Origin: Gammaproteobacteria bacterium
GTDB taxonomy: Bacteria; Pseudomonadota; Gammaproteobacteria; Pseudomonadales; Azotimanducaceae
NCBI GenBank assembly: GCA_026706385.1
Contig: JAPOYV010000072.1
Span: 1 to 64,000, forward strand
DNA: 64,000 bases
Reading direction: 5' to 3'
A program made the position numbers and the translations under genes. Positions 1 to 7,996 of this stretch are shown here, in pieces (the first letter of the stretch is position 1; every line of letters begins with the position of its first letter). The notes under the pieces were generated by a model. The model saw only the letters and a list, made by a program, of their open reading frames with translations. It made no database searches and was not told the origin of the DNA.

Positions 1-326
1 AGTGGCCGGACCAGACCTAAGTCATAGCGATTTGTCCGCTGCTCGATCGCTTCGATGGCCGCTTCGACGATGTTGATGGCTTCCACGTATTCTGAAAGCT
101 CGACACGAGCGGCGGCGTCTTCGACCGCCTGCAGGCCGTCGGCTTCGGGTAACGTGGATTGCGTCGCCGAAGCGACGGTCTCGGTCACGGCCAGCAAGCA
201 GCCGAGACAGAGCAGGGCGGCTATTCTGGGCGACCGCGGTTTAGCTTTGCAGTCAGGTTGCGGCTCTCGGGCCGTTGGGCGTCCGTGCTTCTGGCCAGGG
301 CGTAGCCCCGCTAGCGGCTGGCTCAA
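1..326 (-). CDS. Secreted protein, probably TPR-type (5' end only, runs off the left edge)
   Basis: Reading the minus strand from about 326 down to 1 gives an open frame with a hydrophobic segment (IAALLCLGCLLAV) followed by a signal-peptidase-like ASA site. The mature start is acidic and helical (VELSEYVEAINIVEAAIEAI, then EQRTNRYDLGLVRP). The helical pattern with NRYDLGL resembles the first repeat of secreted tetratricopeptide proteins of marine gammaproteobacteria; that is recall, not a search result. The gene continues beyond base 1. The start is uncertain: the only in-frame initiation codon ahead of the hydrophobic stretch is a TTG at 326, without a convincing ribosome site. The leader coding region overlaps a dispersed repeat at 232-316. 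The plus-strand frame over the same bases looks like a shadow. Confidence 0.5.
   Translation of the reverse strand, partial: MSQPLAGLRPGQKHGRPTAREPQPDCKAKPRSPRIAALLCLGCLLAVTETVASATQSTLPEADGLQAVEDAAARVELSEYVEAINIVEAAIEAIEQRTNRYDLGLVRP
232..316 (+). repeat. 85-bp dispersed repeat, copy 1
   Basis: Bases 232-316 align without gaps to 7999-8083 with 63 of 85 identical positions by hand count. The best-conserved cores are GACCGCGGT at the left, GGGCGTCCGTGC in the middle and CGCTAGCG at the right. The mismatches are spread over all three codon positions of the apbE frame, which suggests a non-coding repeat and not shared protein sequence. I found no third copy in the window. Its nature is unknown. 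Confidence 0.6.
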
Positions 327-550
327 GGGGATCCGCACGCCCGGCGAAAGAGGCGCGCCGAATCGGCGGTTGCGTTGCCACTGCCTCAATGCGGTCTCGT
401 CGGAAAGGTCGACTGTCTCGGACTTGCGAGTGTCGGCTTGGGCCGTAGCGCAGTCAAGGCGTCTTTGTAACGAACGGTTGCGCCCGATGCGGCGTGAAGC
501 GAGCCTCGCGAGTTCCTGATGCGCCCCGGGGTTCGGCGCCGCTAGAACGG

Positions 551-556
551 TAGAAT
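551..556 (+). promoter_or_regulatory. Candidate -10 box of tusA
   Basis: TAGAAT lies only 7 bases before the tusA ATG, so a start site at the usual distance would give a leaderless or nearly leaderless transcript. No clear -35 hexamer was seen. The rest of 327-550 holds no convincing gene. Confidence 0.4.
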
Positions 557-563
557 CGCGCCC

Positions 564-863
564 ATGGCCCACGCAGCGGATCATGCCATCGACGCCGTCG
601 GACTGGTCTGTCCGGAGCCGCTGATGATCGTGCGCAACAAGGTCCGTTCGATGGCACCGGGAGAGACCGTGTCGGTGGTGGCGACGGACCCGTCGACGGT
701 GCGGGACTTCACCAACTTCTGCCGGTTCATGGGGCACGAACTGGCCCGGTCGACGCACGACGGCGAACTCTACAGGTTCGTCATCCGCAAGGGTGGTGGT
801 GCGGGACAAGGATCCGGGCCCAACGCCGGCGGCTCGCCTTCGCCGTCCGTGCCTTCGGCCTAG
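564..863 (+). CDS. tusA: TusA-family sulfur carrier protein
   Basis: TusA carries persulfide sulfur on a single cysteine, classically for 2-thiouridine modification of tRNA wobble positions and for other sulfur relays. The 99-residue product has the family signature GLVCPEPL with the acceptor cysteine at C16, and the later DPSTVRDFTNFCRFMGHEL segment typical of the fold. The C-terminal 20 residues are Gly/Ser/Pro-rich and exceed the usual length of about 80. The next gene begins 10 bp downstream on the same strand, so the two are probably cotranscribed. No TusBCD genes are nearby. Confidence 0.85.
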   Translation: MAHAADHAIDAVGLVCPEPLMIVRNKVRSMAPGETVSVVATDPSTVRDFTNFCRFMGHELARSTHDGELYRFVIRKGGGAGQGSGPNAGGSPSPSVPSA

Positions 864-873
864 GGCAAATCGG

Positions 874-1959
874 GTGGCGGAACGTTGCGACGCCGTGGTG
901 ATTGGCGCCGGGGTGGTCGGCCTAGCGGTCGCCCGGGCGTTGGCGCGGGCCGGTCGCGAGGTCCTGATCCTGGAGCGCCATGACGTGATCGGATCGGAGA
1001 CGTCGAGCCGCAACTCCGAGGTCATCCACGCTGGCATCTACTACCCGACGGGCTCCATGAAGGCCGCCATGTGCGTGCGCGGCAAGGCGCTCCTCTACGA
1101 GCACTGCCGTACGCACAACGTCCCGCACAGGCGCATCGGCAAGGTGATCGTCGCCACCACAGAGGAGCAGTTCGCGGTGCTTGAGGACTATCAGCGCCAA
1201 GCACGGATCAACGGCGTGGGCGAGCTGCCCTGGCTGACGCGCGACGACGTATTGGCCCTGGAGCCGGAGGTCGATGCCTTGGCCGGGGTGTACTCGCCGT
1301 CCACGGGGATCATCGACAGCCACGCCTTCATGCTGAGCCTCGTCGGTGACATCGAGGCCGCCGGCGGCATGATCGCGTTTCTCACCGAGGTGTCGGACCT
1401 GGAACGCACCGGGTCCGGCGTGCGCGTGCACTGCCACGACTTCGCCCTCGACGCCGACGTGGTGATCAACGCGGCGGGTCTGTGGGCGCCCGCGATGGCG
1501 GCGCGGCTGGGCGGCGAGCGGCGCGGCTTTTTCGCCAAGGGGCACTACTTCACGCTATCCGGCCGGTCACCGTTCACGCACTTGGTGTATCCCATCGCCG
1601 AGGCCGGAGGCTTAGGCGTCCACGTGACCCTGGACATGGGCGGGCAGGCGAAGTTCGGTCCGGACGTGGTTTGGCAGGACGACGACGATTACGGCTTCGA
1701 CGGCGTGGACGTCGAGCGTTTCGTCGCCGCCATCCGCCGCTACTATCCGGGCCTCAACCCGTCGCGGCTCAATCCGGGGTATACGGGCGTGCGCCCCAAG
1801 CTGGCTCCCGCGGGCGAGCCGGCAGCGGATTTCGTCGTGGACGGGCCCGCCGACAATGGCGTTCCAGGCCTTGTCAACCTGCTCGGCATCGAATCGCCCG
1901 GGCTGACCTCGTCGCTGGCCATCGCCGAGCACGTCTTGACCTTGTTGGACATCGCGTGA
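874..1959 (+). CDS. FAD-dependent oxidoreductase, L-2-hydroxyglutarate oxidase-like
   Basis: This DAO-superfamily flavoprotein (361 aa) probably oxidises a 2-hydroxy acid and passes electrons on. It has an N-terminal FAD-binding motif (VVIGAGVVGLAVARAL), the acidic end of the second strand (LILERHDVIG), and RNSEVIHAGIYYP, which is typical of LhgO-type oxidases. A late GIESPGLTSSLAIAEH segment closes the FAD site. I chose the GTG at 874 because it directly precedes the Rossmann fold; the open frame extends further upstream but overlaps tusA. Substrate specificity cannot be read from sequence: L-2-hydroxyglutarate is the best guess, another hydroxy or amino acid is possible. Confidence 0.75.
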   Translation: MAERCDAVVIGAGVVGLAVARALARAGREVLILERHDVIGSETSSRNSEVIHAGIYYPTGSMKAAMCVRGKALLYEHCRTHNVPHRRIGKVIVATTEEQFAVLEDYQRQARINGVGELPWLTRDDVLALEPEVDALAGVYSPSTGIIDSHAFMLSLVGDIEAAGGMIAFLTEVSDLERTGSGVRVHCHDFALDADVVINAAGLWAPAMAARLGGERRGFFAKGHYFTLSGRSPFTHLVYPIAEAGGLGVHVTLDMGGQAKFGPDVVWQDDDDYGFDGVDVERFVAAIRRYYPGLNPSRLNPGYTGVRPKLAPAGEPAADFVVDGPADNGVPGLVNLLGIESPGLTSSLAIAEHVLTLLDIA

Positions 1960-2008
1960 ACGCCGGCCAATTGCCGCCAGTCACATCGGACGTCGCCTGG
2001 TTCGTCGG

Positions 2009-2052
2009 GGAGAATGCGGAGCATTCTCCAACGCATTGCCGAAGGCAATGCG
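2009..2052. terminator. Two tandem perfect hairpins between convergent genes
   Basis: GGAGAATGC and GCATTCTCC (2009-2017 and 2021-2029) form a 9-bp stem with a 3-base loop. CGCATTGCC and GGCAATGCG (2032-2040 and 2044-2052) form a second 9-bp stem with a GAA loop. The second ends one base short of the alaA stop codon. No T-run follows on either strand, so rho-independent action is uncertain. Confidence 0.5.
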
Positions 2053-2053
2053 C

Positions 2054-3367
2054 CTATTGCCGATAGGACGAGAGGAAGTCCCCCAGACGCGCGATGGCGC
2101 GGGTCAGTTCATCGCCCTGCGGCAGGAAGACCAACCGGAAGTGGTCGGGCGTGTCCAAGTTGAACGCCGTGCCCTGCACGACCAGGATCTTCTCCTTGCG
2201 CAGCAGGTCGAGCACGAAGCGCTCGTCGTCGACGATGTTGAAGCGCGCCTTGTCGAGCTTCGGGAAGGCGTACAAGGCGCCTTGCGGCTCGACGCAGCTG
2301 ACGCCGGGGATCTGGTTGAGCATCGAGTGGGCAATGCGCCGTTGCTCGTACAGCCGGCCGCCGGGTGCGATGTACTCCTGGATGCTCTGGTAGCCGCCGA
2401 GGGCCGTTTGCACCGCGTGCTGGGCGGGCACGTTCGCGCACAGGCGCATGGAGGCCAGGATGTCCAGGCCTTCGATGTAGTCCGTCGCATGCTCGGTCGG
2501 GCCGCTGACGACCATCCAGCCGCAGCGGAAGCCCGCGGCCCGATAGGCCTTGGACAAGCCGTTGAAGGTTAGGGTGAGGACATCTTCGGAGATGGCGGCG
2601 AGCGGGTGGTGGACGGCGTCGTCGTAGACGATCTTGTCGTAGATTTCGTCGGCGAAGAGGAGGAGCTGTCGGTGCCGCGCCCAGTCGACGATGTCCTCCA
2701 GGGTGTCGCGCCCGTAGACGGCCCCGGTGGGGTTGTTCGGGTTGATGACGACGATGCCGCGGCAGCGACTGGTGGTCTTGGCGCGGATGTCGTCGAGGTC
2801 GGGAGCCCAGTCGGCCGTCTCGTCGCATCGATAGTGCACCGCGACACCCCCCGCCAGGCGGACGGCGGCCGTCCACAACGGGTAGTCGGGCGCGGGAAGC
2901 AGGATTTCGTCGCCGTCGTTCAGCAGGCCCTGCATGGCCATGCAGATCAGCTCGCTGACGCCGTTGCCGATCGTGATGTCGTCGATATCGACACCGCGCA
3001 CGCCGCGCTGCTGGCACTCCTGCATGACGGCCTTGCGGGCGGAGTACAGACCCTTCGCGTCGCAGTATCCGGTGGACGCCGGGATGTTGTGAATGACGTC
3101 GCGCAGGATCTCCTCGGGCGCCTCGACCCCGAACGGTGCCGGATTGCCGAGGTTGAGCTTGAGGATCCGGTGTCCTTCTTCCTCGAGGCGATGCGCTTCG
3201 GCGAGCACCGGCCCCCGGATCTCGTAGCAGACGTCTGCGAGTTTGGTCGACTTGGCGACCGCCGGAGCCCTCAGCCGGGGAGCGCGAGGGGCCTGCCCCT
3301 CGCAAGTAGAAGCCCGGGGGCGGGAAGGGAATGGCTCGACGGCCGCGGCGGGGTCGTTGACTGTCAT
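2054..3367 (-). CDS. alaA: Alanine aminotransferase, PLP-dependent class I
   Basis: The enzyme transfers the amino group between glutamate and pyruvate to make alanine. The 437-residue product has the fold type I landmarks in order: LNLGNPAPFG near the N-terminus, STGYCDAKGL, NPNNPTGAVY, FADEIYDKI, and the PLP lysine in FNGLSKAYR (K273). RCGWMVVSG and a C-terminal FRLVFLP follow. This pattern matches AlaA of Escherichia coli. The N-terminal 50 residues are Pro/Arg-rich and not part of the fold, so the protein may begin later than the ATG at 3367. The gene is divergent from msrB and convergent with the FAD oxidoreductase gene. Confidence 0.85.
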   Translation of the reverse strand: MTVNDPAAAVEPFPSRPRASTCEGQAPRAPRLRAPAVAKSTKLADVCYEIRGPVLAEAHRLEEEGHRILKLNLGNPAPFGVEAPEEILRDVIHNIPASTGYCDAKGLYSARKAVMQECQQRGVRGVDIDDITIGNGVSELICMAMQGLLNDGDEILLPAPDYPLWTAAVRLAGGVAVHYRCDETADWAPDLDDIRAKTTSRCRGIVVINPNNPTGAVYGRDTLEDIVDWARHRQLLLFADEIYDKIVYDDAVHHPLAAISEDVLTLTFNGLSKAYRAAGFRCGWMVVSGPTEHATDYIEGLDILASMRLCANVPAQHAVQTALGGYQSIQEYIAPGGRLYEQRRIAHSMLNQIPGVSCVEPQGALYAFPKLDKARFNIVDDERFVLDLLRKEKILVVQGTAFNLDTPDHFRLVFLPQGDELTRAIARLGDFLSSYRQ

Positions 3368-3435
3368 GACGGGGCTCGTTGCGCGTAGAATGCTTCGCCC
3401 ATGGGGCGCTACGTGAAGTCTACAGGACACAAGCT

Positions 3436-3918
3436 ATGAAGAAGGGCGCTGAGGTCAGCCTCGAAGAGTCGGCGGCGAAGGTGCCGGACGGTAGTCCGGC
3501 CGAAGCGCCGGACGGTAGCCCGACCAAGGTCGCGAAGTCGGACGCGGAGTGGCGTGCGCAATTGACGCCGGAGCAGTACCGCGTCGCGCGCAAGGCGGGC
3601 ACCGAGCGGGCGTTCGCGAACGAGTACTGGAACGAGAAGACCCAGGGCGACTACACGTGCCGCTGCTGCGGTGCGGCGTTGTTCGACTCGGCCACCAAGT
3701 ACGACTCCGGGACCGGCTGGCCTAGCTTCTACCAGCCGGTGTCGGTGGACGCGGTGAGCACGAAGGCGGACCGCTCATGGTTCATGGTGCGAACCGAAGT
3801 GCTCTGCGCCCGTTGCGATGCCCACCTGGGCCACGTCTTCCCCGACGGTCCGGCCCCGACGGGGCTCCGTTTCTGCTTGAACTCGGCGTCGCTGAAGCTC
3901 GAACCGAAGGACGCTTGA
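3436..3918 (+). CDS. msrB: Peptide-methionine (R)-S-oxide reductase MsrB
   Basis: MsrB reduces the R epimer of methionine sulfoxide in oxidised proteins. The 160-residue product carries both zinc-binding CxxC pairs (CRCC and CARC), the substrate-binding segments SGTGWPSF and [10 protein letters not shown], and the catalytic cysteine in RFCLNSASL (C147). The first 35 residues are a low-complexity extension containing two near-identical PDGSP units, encoded by a short direct repeat near 3485-3525. I used the ATG at 3436 because the conserved domain begins soon after. A possible -10 box (TAGAAT, 3386-3391) lies upstream. Confidence 0.9.
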   Translation: MKKGAEVSLEESAAKVPDGSPAEAPDGSPTKVAKSDAEWRAQLTPEQYRVARKAGTERAFANEYWNEKTQGDYTCRCCGAALFDSATKYDSGTGWPSFYQPVSVDAVSTKADRSWFMVRTEVLCARCDAHLGHVFPDGPAPTGLRFCLNSASLKLEPKDA

Positions 3919-3937
3919 GCCGGCTACACGCCGGCGA

Positions 3938-5521
3938 TCAAAAGCCGACGGCGCAACCCTCCTTGCGGTGATCCGACGCGGCTACGTAGCCGCCGTCGGG
4001 CAGACGCGCGATGAGTTGCGCGCCGCCGAACAGCCCCTCGTTGGGTACGATCGCCACGCTATGGCCGCGCCTGGCGAGGTCCGCGGCCACGGTCGGCGCG
4101 AAACCAGGCTCCAAGGCCACCTCGAAACCCGGGGTGACGTGCCAGCGGGGTGCGTCGGACGCGGCTTGCGGGTTCTCCGCGTGGTCGAAGATCCGCGTCA
4201 CCATCTGCACGTGGCCCTGGTGCTGCATGTGGCCCCCCATGACGCCGAAGCTCAAGACCGGGTCGTCGCCGCGGCAGACGAATCCGGGAATGATCGTGTG
4301 GTACGGCCGCTTGTTCGGGCCCACGGCGTTGGGATGTCCCGGGTCCAGCACGAACCCGGCACCGCGGTTCTGCATGGCGATGCCGGTGCCAGGTACCACG
4401 ACTCCCGAGCCGAATCCCATGTAGTTCGACTGGATCATCGACACCATGGTGCCGTCGCTATCCGCGGCCGTGAGGTAGACGGTGTCTCGGCTGACCGGCA
4501 ACGCCACCGGCGGCAACGGTGATGCGCGAGGGCCGATCGTGGCAGCCGCGGCGGCGATGGACTTGGGGTCGAGGAGTTCCTCGGGCGTCCGGCGCATCGC
4601 GCGCGGGTCGCCGAAGTGCTCGAAGGCGGCACGGATCGCGACTTTCATCGCCTCCACCTGGAGGTGCGTCCATTCGGCGGAACCGGGCGCGTGGCTCGAT
4701 GCGTCGAGGTGCGTGAGGAGGCTCAAGGCGATCTGCGCGGCGAGGCCTTGGCCGTTGGGCGGAATCTCGGCGAGTTCGACGTCCCGGTAGGGCTGGCGAA
4801 CGGGGGTCACCCACTCCGCCTCATGGGCGGCGAGGTCCGTTGCGCGCATGGCGCCGCCCTCGGCCCTTGCCGCGGCGTCGATCTTGGCGGCCAGCGCGCC
4901 GCGGTAGAACGACTCGCCTTCACTTGCGGCGATCTGCTCTAGGGTCGTCGCGATGGCGGAGTTGCGGAACACCTCGCCCGGTTTCGGCGCGTGGCCGGTT
5001 GGAAGGAAGTGGCGCTGGAACTCGACGAAGTCGCGGAAGGCCTCGCCGGAGTGCAACCAGATCGCCGCGGTTTTGTGGCCGACGTGGAAGCCGTCGCGCG
5101 CGTAGCGGGTCGCCGGCTCGAAGAGGTCGCCGAACGGCAACTTGCCGAAGCGTCGCGACAGGGCCACCCATGCGCTCACGGCCCCGGGCACGGTCACAGC
5201 ATCCCAGCCTCGCGTCGGCATGTGGCTGTAGCGGCTGAAGCGAGCTTCGGTCCAGCCGGCGGGGGAGTGGCCGGATGCGTTCAGGCCAGTCAGGTCGCCG
5301 TCTCGGCCGACGATCGCGAACGCATCGCTGCCGACGCCGTTGTTGCACGGCTCCACCACGGTCAACGCGATGGCTGTGGCCACGGCCGCATCCACGGCAT
5401 TGCCGCCCTGGCGCAGCATCTCCAGTCCGGCGCTGGCGGCCAGTGGCTGAGACGTCGCCACGACATGGCGCGCCAGCACGGGAGCGCGACGGGATGCGTA
5501 CGGGAAAGACCAGTCGAACAT
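3938..5521 (-). CDS. Gamma-glutamyltransferase family protein
   Basis: Members of this Ntn-hydrolase family cleave or transfer gamma-glutamyl groups, typically from glutathione, after self-cleaving into two subunits. The 527-residue product has the family opening (VVATSQPLAASAGLEMLRQG, then GNAVDAA), SYMGFGSG-type residues (YMGFGSGVVVPGTG) and the predicted processing threonine in RDTVYLTAADSDGT (T347). No signal peptide is visible, so it may be cytoplasmic, like the YwrD type. It starts 6 bp after the spermidine-synthase-like gene and is the last gene of a four-gene minus-strand run. A short GCCGGC inverted repeat just past its stop may end transcription. Confidence 0.8.
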   Translation of the reverse strand: MFDWSFPYASRRAPVLARHVVATSQPLAASAGLEMLRQGGNAVDAAVATAIALTVVEPCNNGVGSDAFAIVGRDGDLTGLNASGHSPAGWTEARFSRYSHMPTRGWDAVTVPGAVSAWVALSRRFGKLPFGDLFEPATRYARDGFHVGHKTAAIWLHSGEAFRDFVEFQRHFLPTGHAPKPGEVFRNSAIATTLEQIAASEGESFYRGALAAKIDAAARAEGGAMRATDLAAHEAEWVTPVRQPYRDVELAEIPPNGQGLAAQIALSLLTHLDASSHAPGSAEWTHLQVEAMKVAIRAAFEHFGDPRAMRRTPEELLDPKSIAAAAATIGPRASPLPPVALPVSRDTVYLTAADSDGTMVSMIQSNYMGFGSGVVVPGTGIAMQNRGAGFVLDPGHPNAVGPNKRPYHTIIPGFVCRGDDPVLSFGVMGGHMQHQGHVQMVTRIFDHAENPQAASDAPRWHVTPGFEVALEPGFAPTVAADLARRGHSVAIVPNEGLFGGAQLIARLPDGGYVAASDHRKEGCAVGF

Positions 5522-5527
5522 GGCGCC

Positions 5528-6421
5528 CTAATCGCCGCGCAGGAGATTGGCAGGCGCGTACTGGTCGGTCAGCGGGCGCCGGGTCACGTCCCAGTCGACG
5601 CCCAAGGAAAGCCGTGCCGGGAACTCGCGGATCGGCACGTCGTAGGCTCTAAGGCGTCCCCGCCAGGCGGCGGCGTTGGCGCGCAACTCGGCCTTGTCGG
5701 GTAGCGGACCGTTTCGGGCCAGAATCACGCGGTTGTTGCTCTCGCGCAGACGCAGGTTGAAGAACATGCCGAAGGCCGCGCGATAGGTCTCGGACTCGTG
5801 GTCGTAGAGGCGCGAGGTGGCGAAGGTGTTGGCCGCCAACACGCCGCCGTCCGCCATCACGGCGCGCACCTCCTCGAGGAACTCCAGGGTCATCAGGTGC
5901 TCCGGGATGTAGTCGCCGCCGAACGCATCGAGCATGACCAGGTCGTAGCGCACGTCGGCGGTGGCCGCGCGCTTGACGAAGACGCGCGCATCGCGCACAT
6001 GCACCACTTGGCGCTCGTCGGTCGCAAAGCCGAAGTACCTGCGCGCAGCAGCGACCACCGCCGGGTCGATCTCCACGTTGTCGATGTGCGCCTCGGGCAG
6101 CAGGTCGTGCAGTGCGGTGGGCAGCGTGCCCCCGCCGAGGCCCGCGATCAACACGTTCACGGGTTCGGGCTCCAGCAACAGGGCGCCCATCATCATGCGC
6201 GTATAGGTGAACACCATCCGCTTCGGGCGGCGCGGGTTGAAGCAGGATTGGTTGCGCTGCTGCTCGCGGACCGAGAACTGCATGCAGATCCGGTTGCGGT
6301 CCTCGGTGATCAGGATGGTCTGGTAGAGCGAACGCTCCCGGTGCAGGATGTCGACAGCCGACGCCGCGCTAAGCGCCGACGCCAATGCGGCGGCCAGTAC
6401 GAGGCGTCGCAACCGGATCAC
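5528..6421 (-). CDS. Spermidine synthase-like SAM-dependent enzyme
   Basis: The 297-residue product has one N-terminal hydrophobic segment, then a spermidine synthase-type Rossmann domain with the nucleotide motif AGLGGGTLPTAL, VEIDPAVVAAAR for the ribose, and LVMLDAFGGDYIPEHL. These enzymes usually add aminopropyl groups, but membrane-associated versions often have unknown substrates. The GTG start overlaps the TGA stop of the upstream membrane-protein gene (GTGA), implying translational coupling. In many bacteria the two halves form one protein (membrane domain plus synthase), so this looks like a split form. The normal aspartate region of the active site is only partly recognisable, hence no gene symbol. 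Confidence 0.75.
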   Translation of the reverse strand: MIRLRRLVLAAALASALSAASAVDILHRERSLYQTILITEDRNRICMQFSVREQQRNQSCFNPRRPKRMVFTYTRMMMGALLLEPEPVNVLIAGLGGGTLPTALHDLLPEAHIDNVEIDPAVVAAARRYFGFATDERQVVHVRDARVFVKRAATADVRYDLVMLDAFGGDYIPEHLMTLEFLEEVRAVMADGGVLAANTFATSRLYDHESETYRAAFGMFFNLRLRESNNRVILARNGPLPDKAELRANAAAWRGRLRAYDVPIREFPARLSLGVDWDVTRRPLTDQYAPANLLRGD

Positions 6422-7059
6422 GCGGGGGCTTGTGTTTTGAAGCCGACGGCAACCGCTAAGGCGCCGAGCCCAAGCAGCAATCCCGCCAAGCACGTGACGA
6501 TGGTATCGATCTCGAACCAGAGCACGAAATAGAAGCTCGTCGCCAGCGTCCCGAGAGCGCTGCCGAGGGTGGACACGAAATACAACGAGCCCGCGACCTT
6601 GCCTGACTCTTCGCGCTGCCGGACCAGGAGCCGAACGGAGTAGGGCGAGATGGCGCCGAGCACGACGGTTGGCGCAACGAACAGCACGAGCGATGCGACG
6701 AGGCTGCCGTAGCGTGGGTCCTCGATGCGTTCGAAGACCCACATCATCGCGGGTTCGGCCAGGTGGACGGTGGGGTAGAGGATCACCGCAGCGACGGCGA
6801 GGATGCCACCGAACTTGGTGAGCGTGGGGGCGCGCAACGACAGTCGGCCGCCAATCAGGTAGCCGAGCGATAGCGCCAGCATGAACACCGTGATGATGCT
6901 GCCCCAGACATAGATGCTGCCGCCGAACCACGGCGCCAGAATGCGACCGCCGAGTAGCTCCAGGGACATGATCGAGAACCCGCCGCAGAAAGCCAGCGCG
7001 TAGACCAGCACCACCCGCGCGTTCAGCCCGGTGGCGCGGGACGGGGCGCGGGTAGCCAT
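6418..7059 (-). CDS. Membrane protein, N-terminal half of a membrane-bound spermidine synthase-like system
   Basis: The 213-residue product is almost wholly hydrophobic, with about six membrane helices. It starts with a helix containing GFSIMSLELLGGRILAPWFG, a sequence typical of the membrane part of fused MFS/spermidine-synthase proteins. The coding region stops inside the GTG start of the synthase gene. The open frame continues far upstream through the enoyl-CoA hydratase gene, but that extension is a shadow frame; the ATG at 7059 is the first sensible start after that gene ends. Transport role and substrate are unknown. Confidence 0.7.
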   Translation of the reverse strand: MATRAPSRATGLNARVVLVYALAFCGGFSIMSLELLGGRILAPWFGGSIYVWGSIITVFMLALSLGYLIGGRLSLRAPTLTKFGGILAVAAVILYPTVHLAEPAMMWVFERIEDPRYGSLVASLVLFVAPTVVLGAISPYSVRLLVRQREESGKVAGSLYFVSTLGSALGTLATSFYFVLWFEIDTIVTCLAGLLLGLGALAVAVGFKTQAPA

Positions 7060-7100
7060 GGTCCCCGCTGCGGACGGCACCCCGCGGGCCTTGGTCTCGG

Positions 7101-7871
7101 CTATCTTCCTTGCCAGCGTGGCGGCCGCTTCTCGGAGAATGCGCGCGGCCCCTCGATGTAGTCCTGACTGCTCGAGAGGGCTCCTACCGAGTCGTAGCGG
7201 ACCGCCATCGACTCCTCCAGCGAGCCCATGCTCAAGCTGCGGTAGACCACGTCCTTGCTTGCGCGAATGGACAGCGGCGCGCATTCGAGGGTCATCTGCA
7301 CCCAGCGATGGGTCTCTTCCAGGAGCGCATCGTGGGGCACCACGGCGTTGACGAAGCCCAGTTCGTAGCCTTCCTGGGCGGACACGTGACGACCGGTGAG
7401 GATCATGCCGAGGGCGCGCTTCGAGCCGATCTGGCGCGGTAGGCGTTGCAGGCCGCCGGCAAGTGCCGCGAGACCGACCTTGGGCTCCGGCAAGGCGAAG
7501 ATGGCGTTCTCGGAGGCGATGATGATGTCGCAGGCCAGCGCGATTTCGAAACCGCCTCCCATGGCCACGCCGTTGACCGCCGCGTAGACCGGCTTGGTCA
7601 GGTCGAACCGCGAAGTCAGCCCGCCGAAACCCCGTGGCGTCGGCACGCGCACGCCGCCTTCCGCCTGGTGGCGCAGGTCGTTGCCCGCGCTGAAGCCCCG
7701 GCCTTCGCCGGTCATGATGGCGACCCACATGTCGTCGTCGTTGGCGAACTCGTCGAAGACCTCGCCGAGCTCGGCATTGGCCGGCGGGTGCAGCGCGTTG
7801 AGGCGTTCTGGACGGTTCAGCGTGACGGTCATAATGTGGTCGGTCTTGTCGACCTTGCAGAATTCGAGCAT
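7101..7871 (-). CDS. Enoyl-CoA hydratase/isomerase family protein
   Basis: The 256-residue product is a standard-length crotonase. It has RPERLNAL, the first oxyanion-hole segment (GRGFSAGNDL), the second in AVNGVAMGGGFEIALACD, and an acidic residue in LPEPKVGLAALAGG at the position of a catalytic glutamate of hydratases. It probably hydrates 2-enoyl-CoA in fatty-acid or branched-chain breakdown, although crotonases are diverse. It is the first gene of a minus-strand run with the membrane protein, synthase-like enzyme and gamma-glutamyltransferase; the functional link is unclear. It is divergent from apbE. Confidence 0.85.
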   Translation of the reverse strand: MLEFCKVDKTDHIMTVTLNRPERLNALHPPANAELGEVFDEFANDDDMWVAIMTGEGRGFSAGNDLRHQAEGGVRVPTPRGFGGLTSRFDLTKPVYAAVNGVAMGGGFEIALACDIIIASENAIFALPEPKVGLAALAGGLQRLPRQIGSKRALGMILTGRHVSAQEGYELGFVNAVVPHDALLEETHRWVQMTLECAPLSIRASKDVVYRSLSMGSLEESMAVRYDSVGALSSSQDYIEGPRAFSEKRPPRWQGR

Positions 7872-7996
7872 GGGAGCCTTCCCTCGAGTGGTATTTGGGT
7901 TCGGAGCAAATGAATCGCGGGTTTAGTTTGTCGGTGCGGGCAGCGATCCGCAAGTTGGCCGGCACCGTGACGCGACCACTCGCGGGCCGACTCTGC

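Noticed and set aside
55-519. Plus-strand frame of 154 codons at the left edge
   Set aside because: Product is Arg/Ser-rich without motifs, overlaps a repeat, and the minus strand gives a signal-peptide-bearing protein instead.
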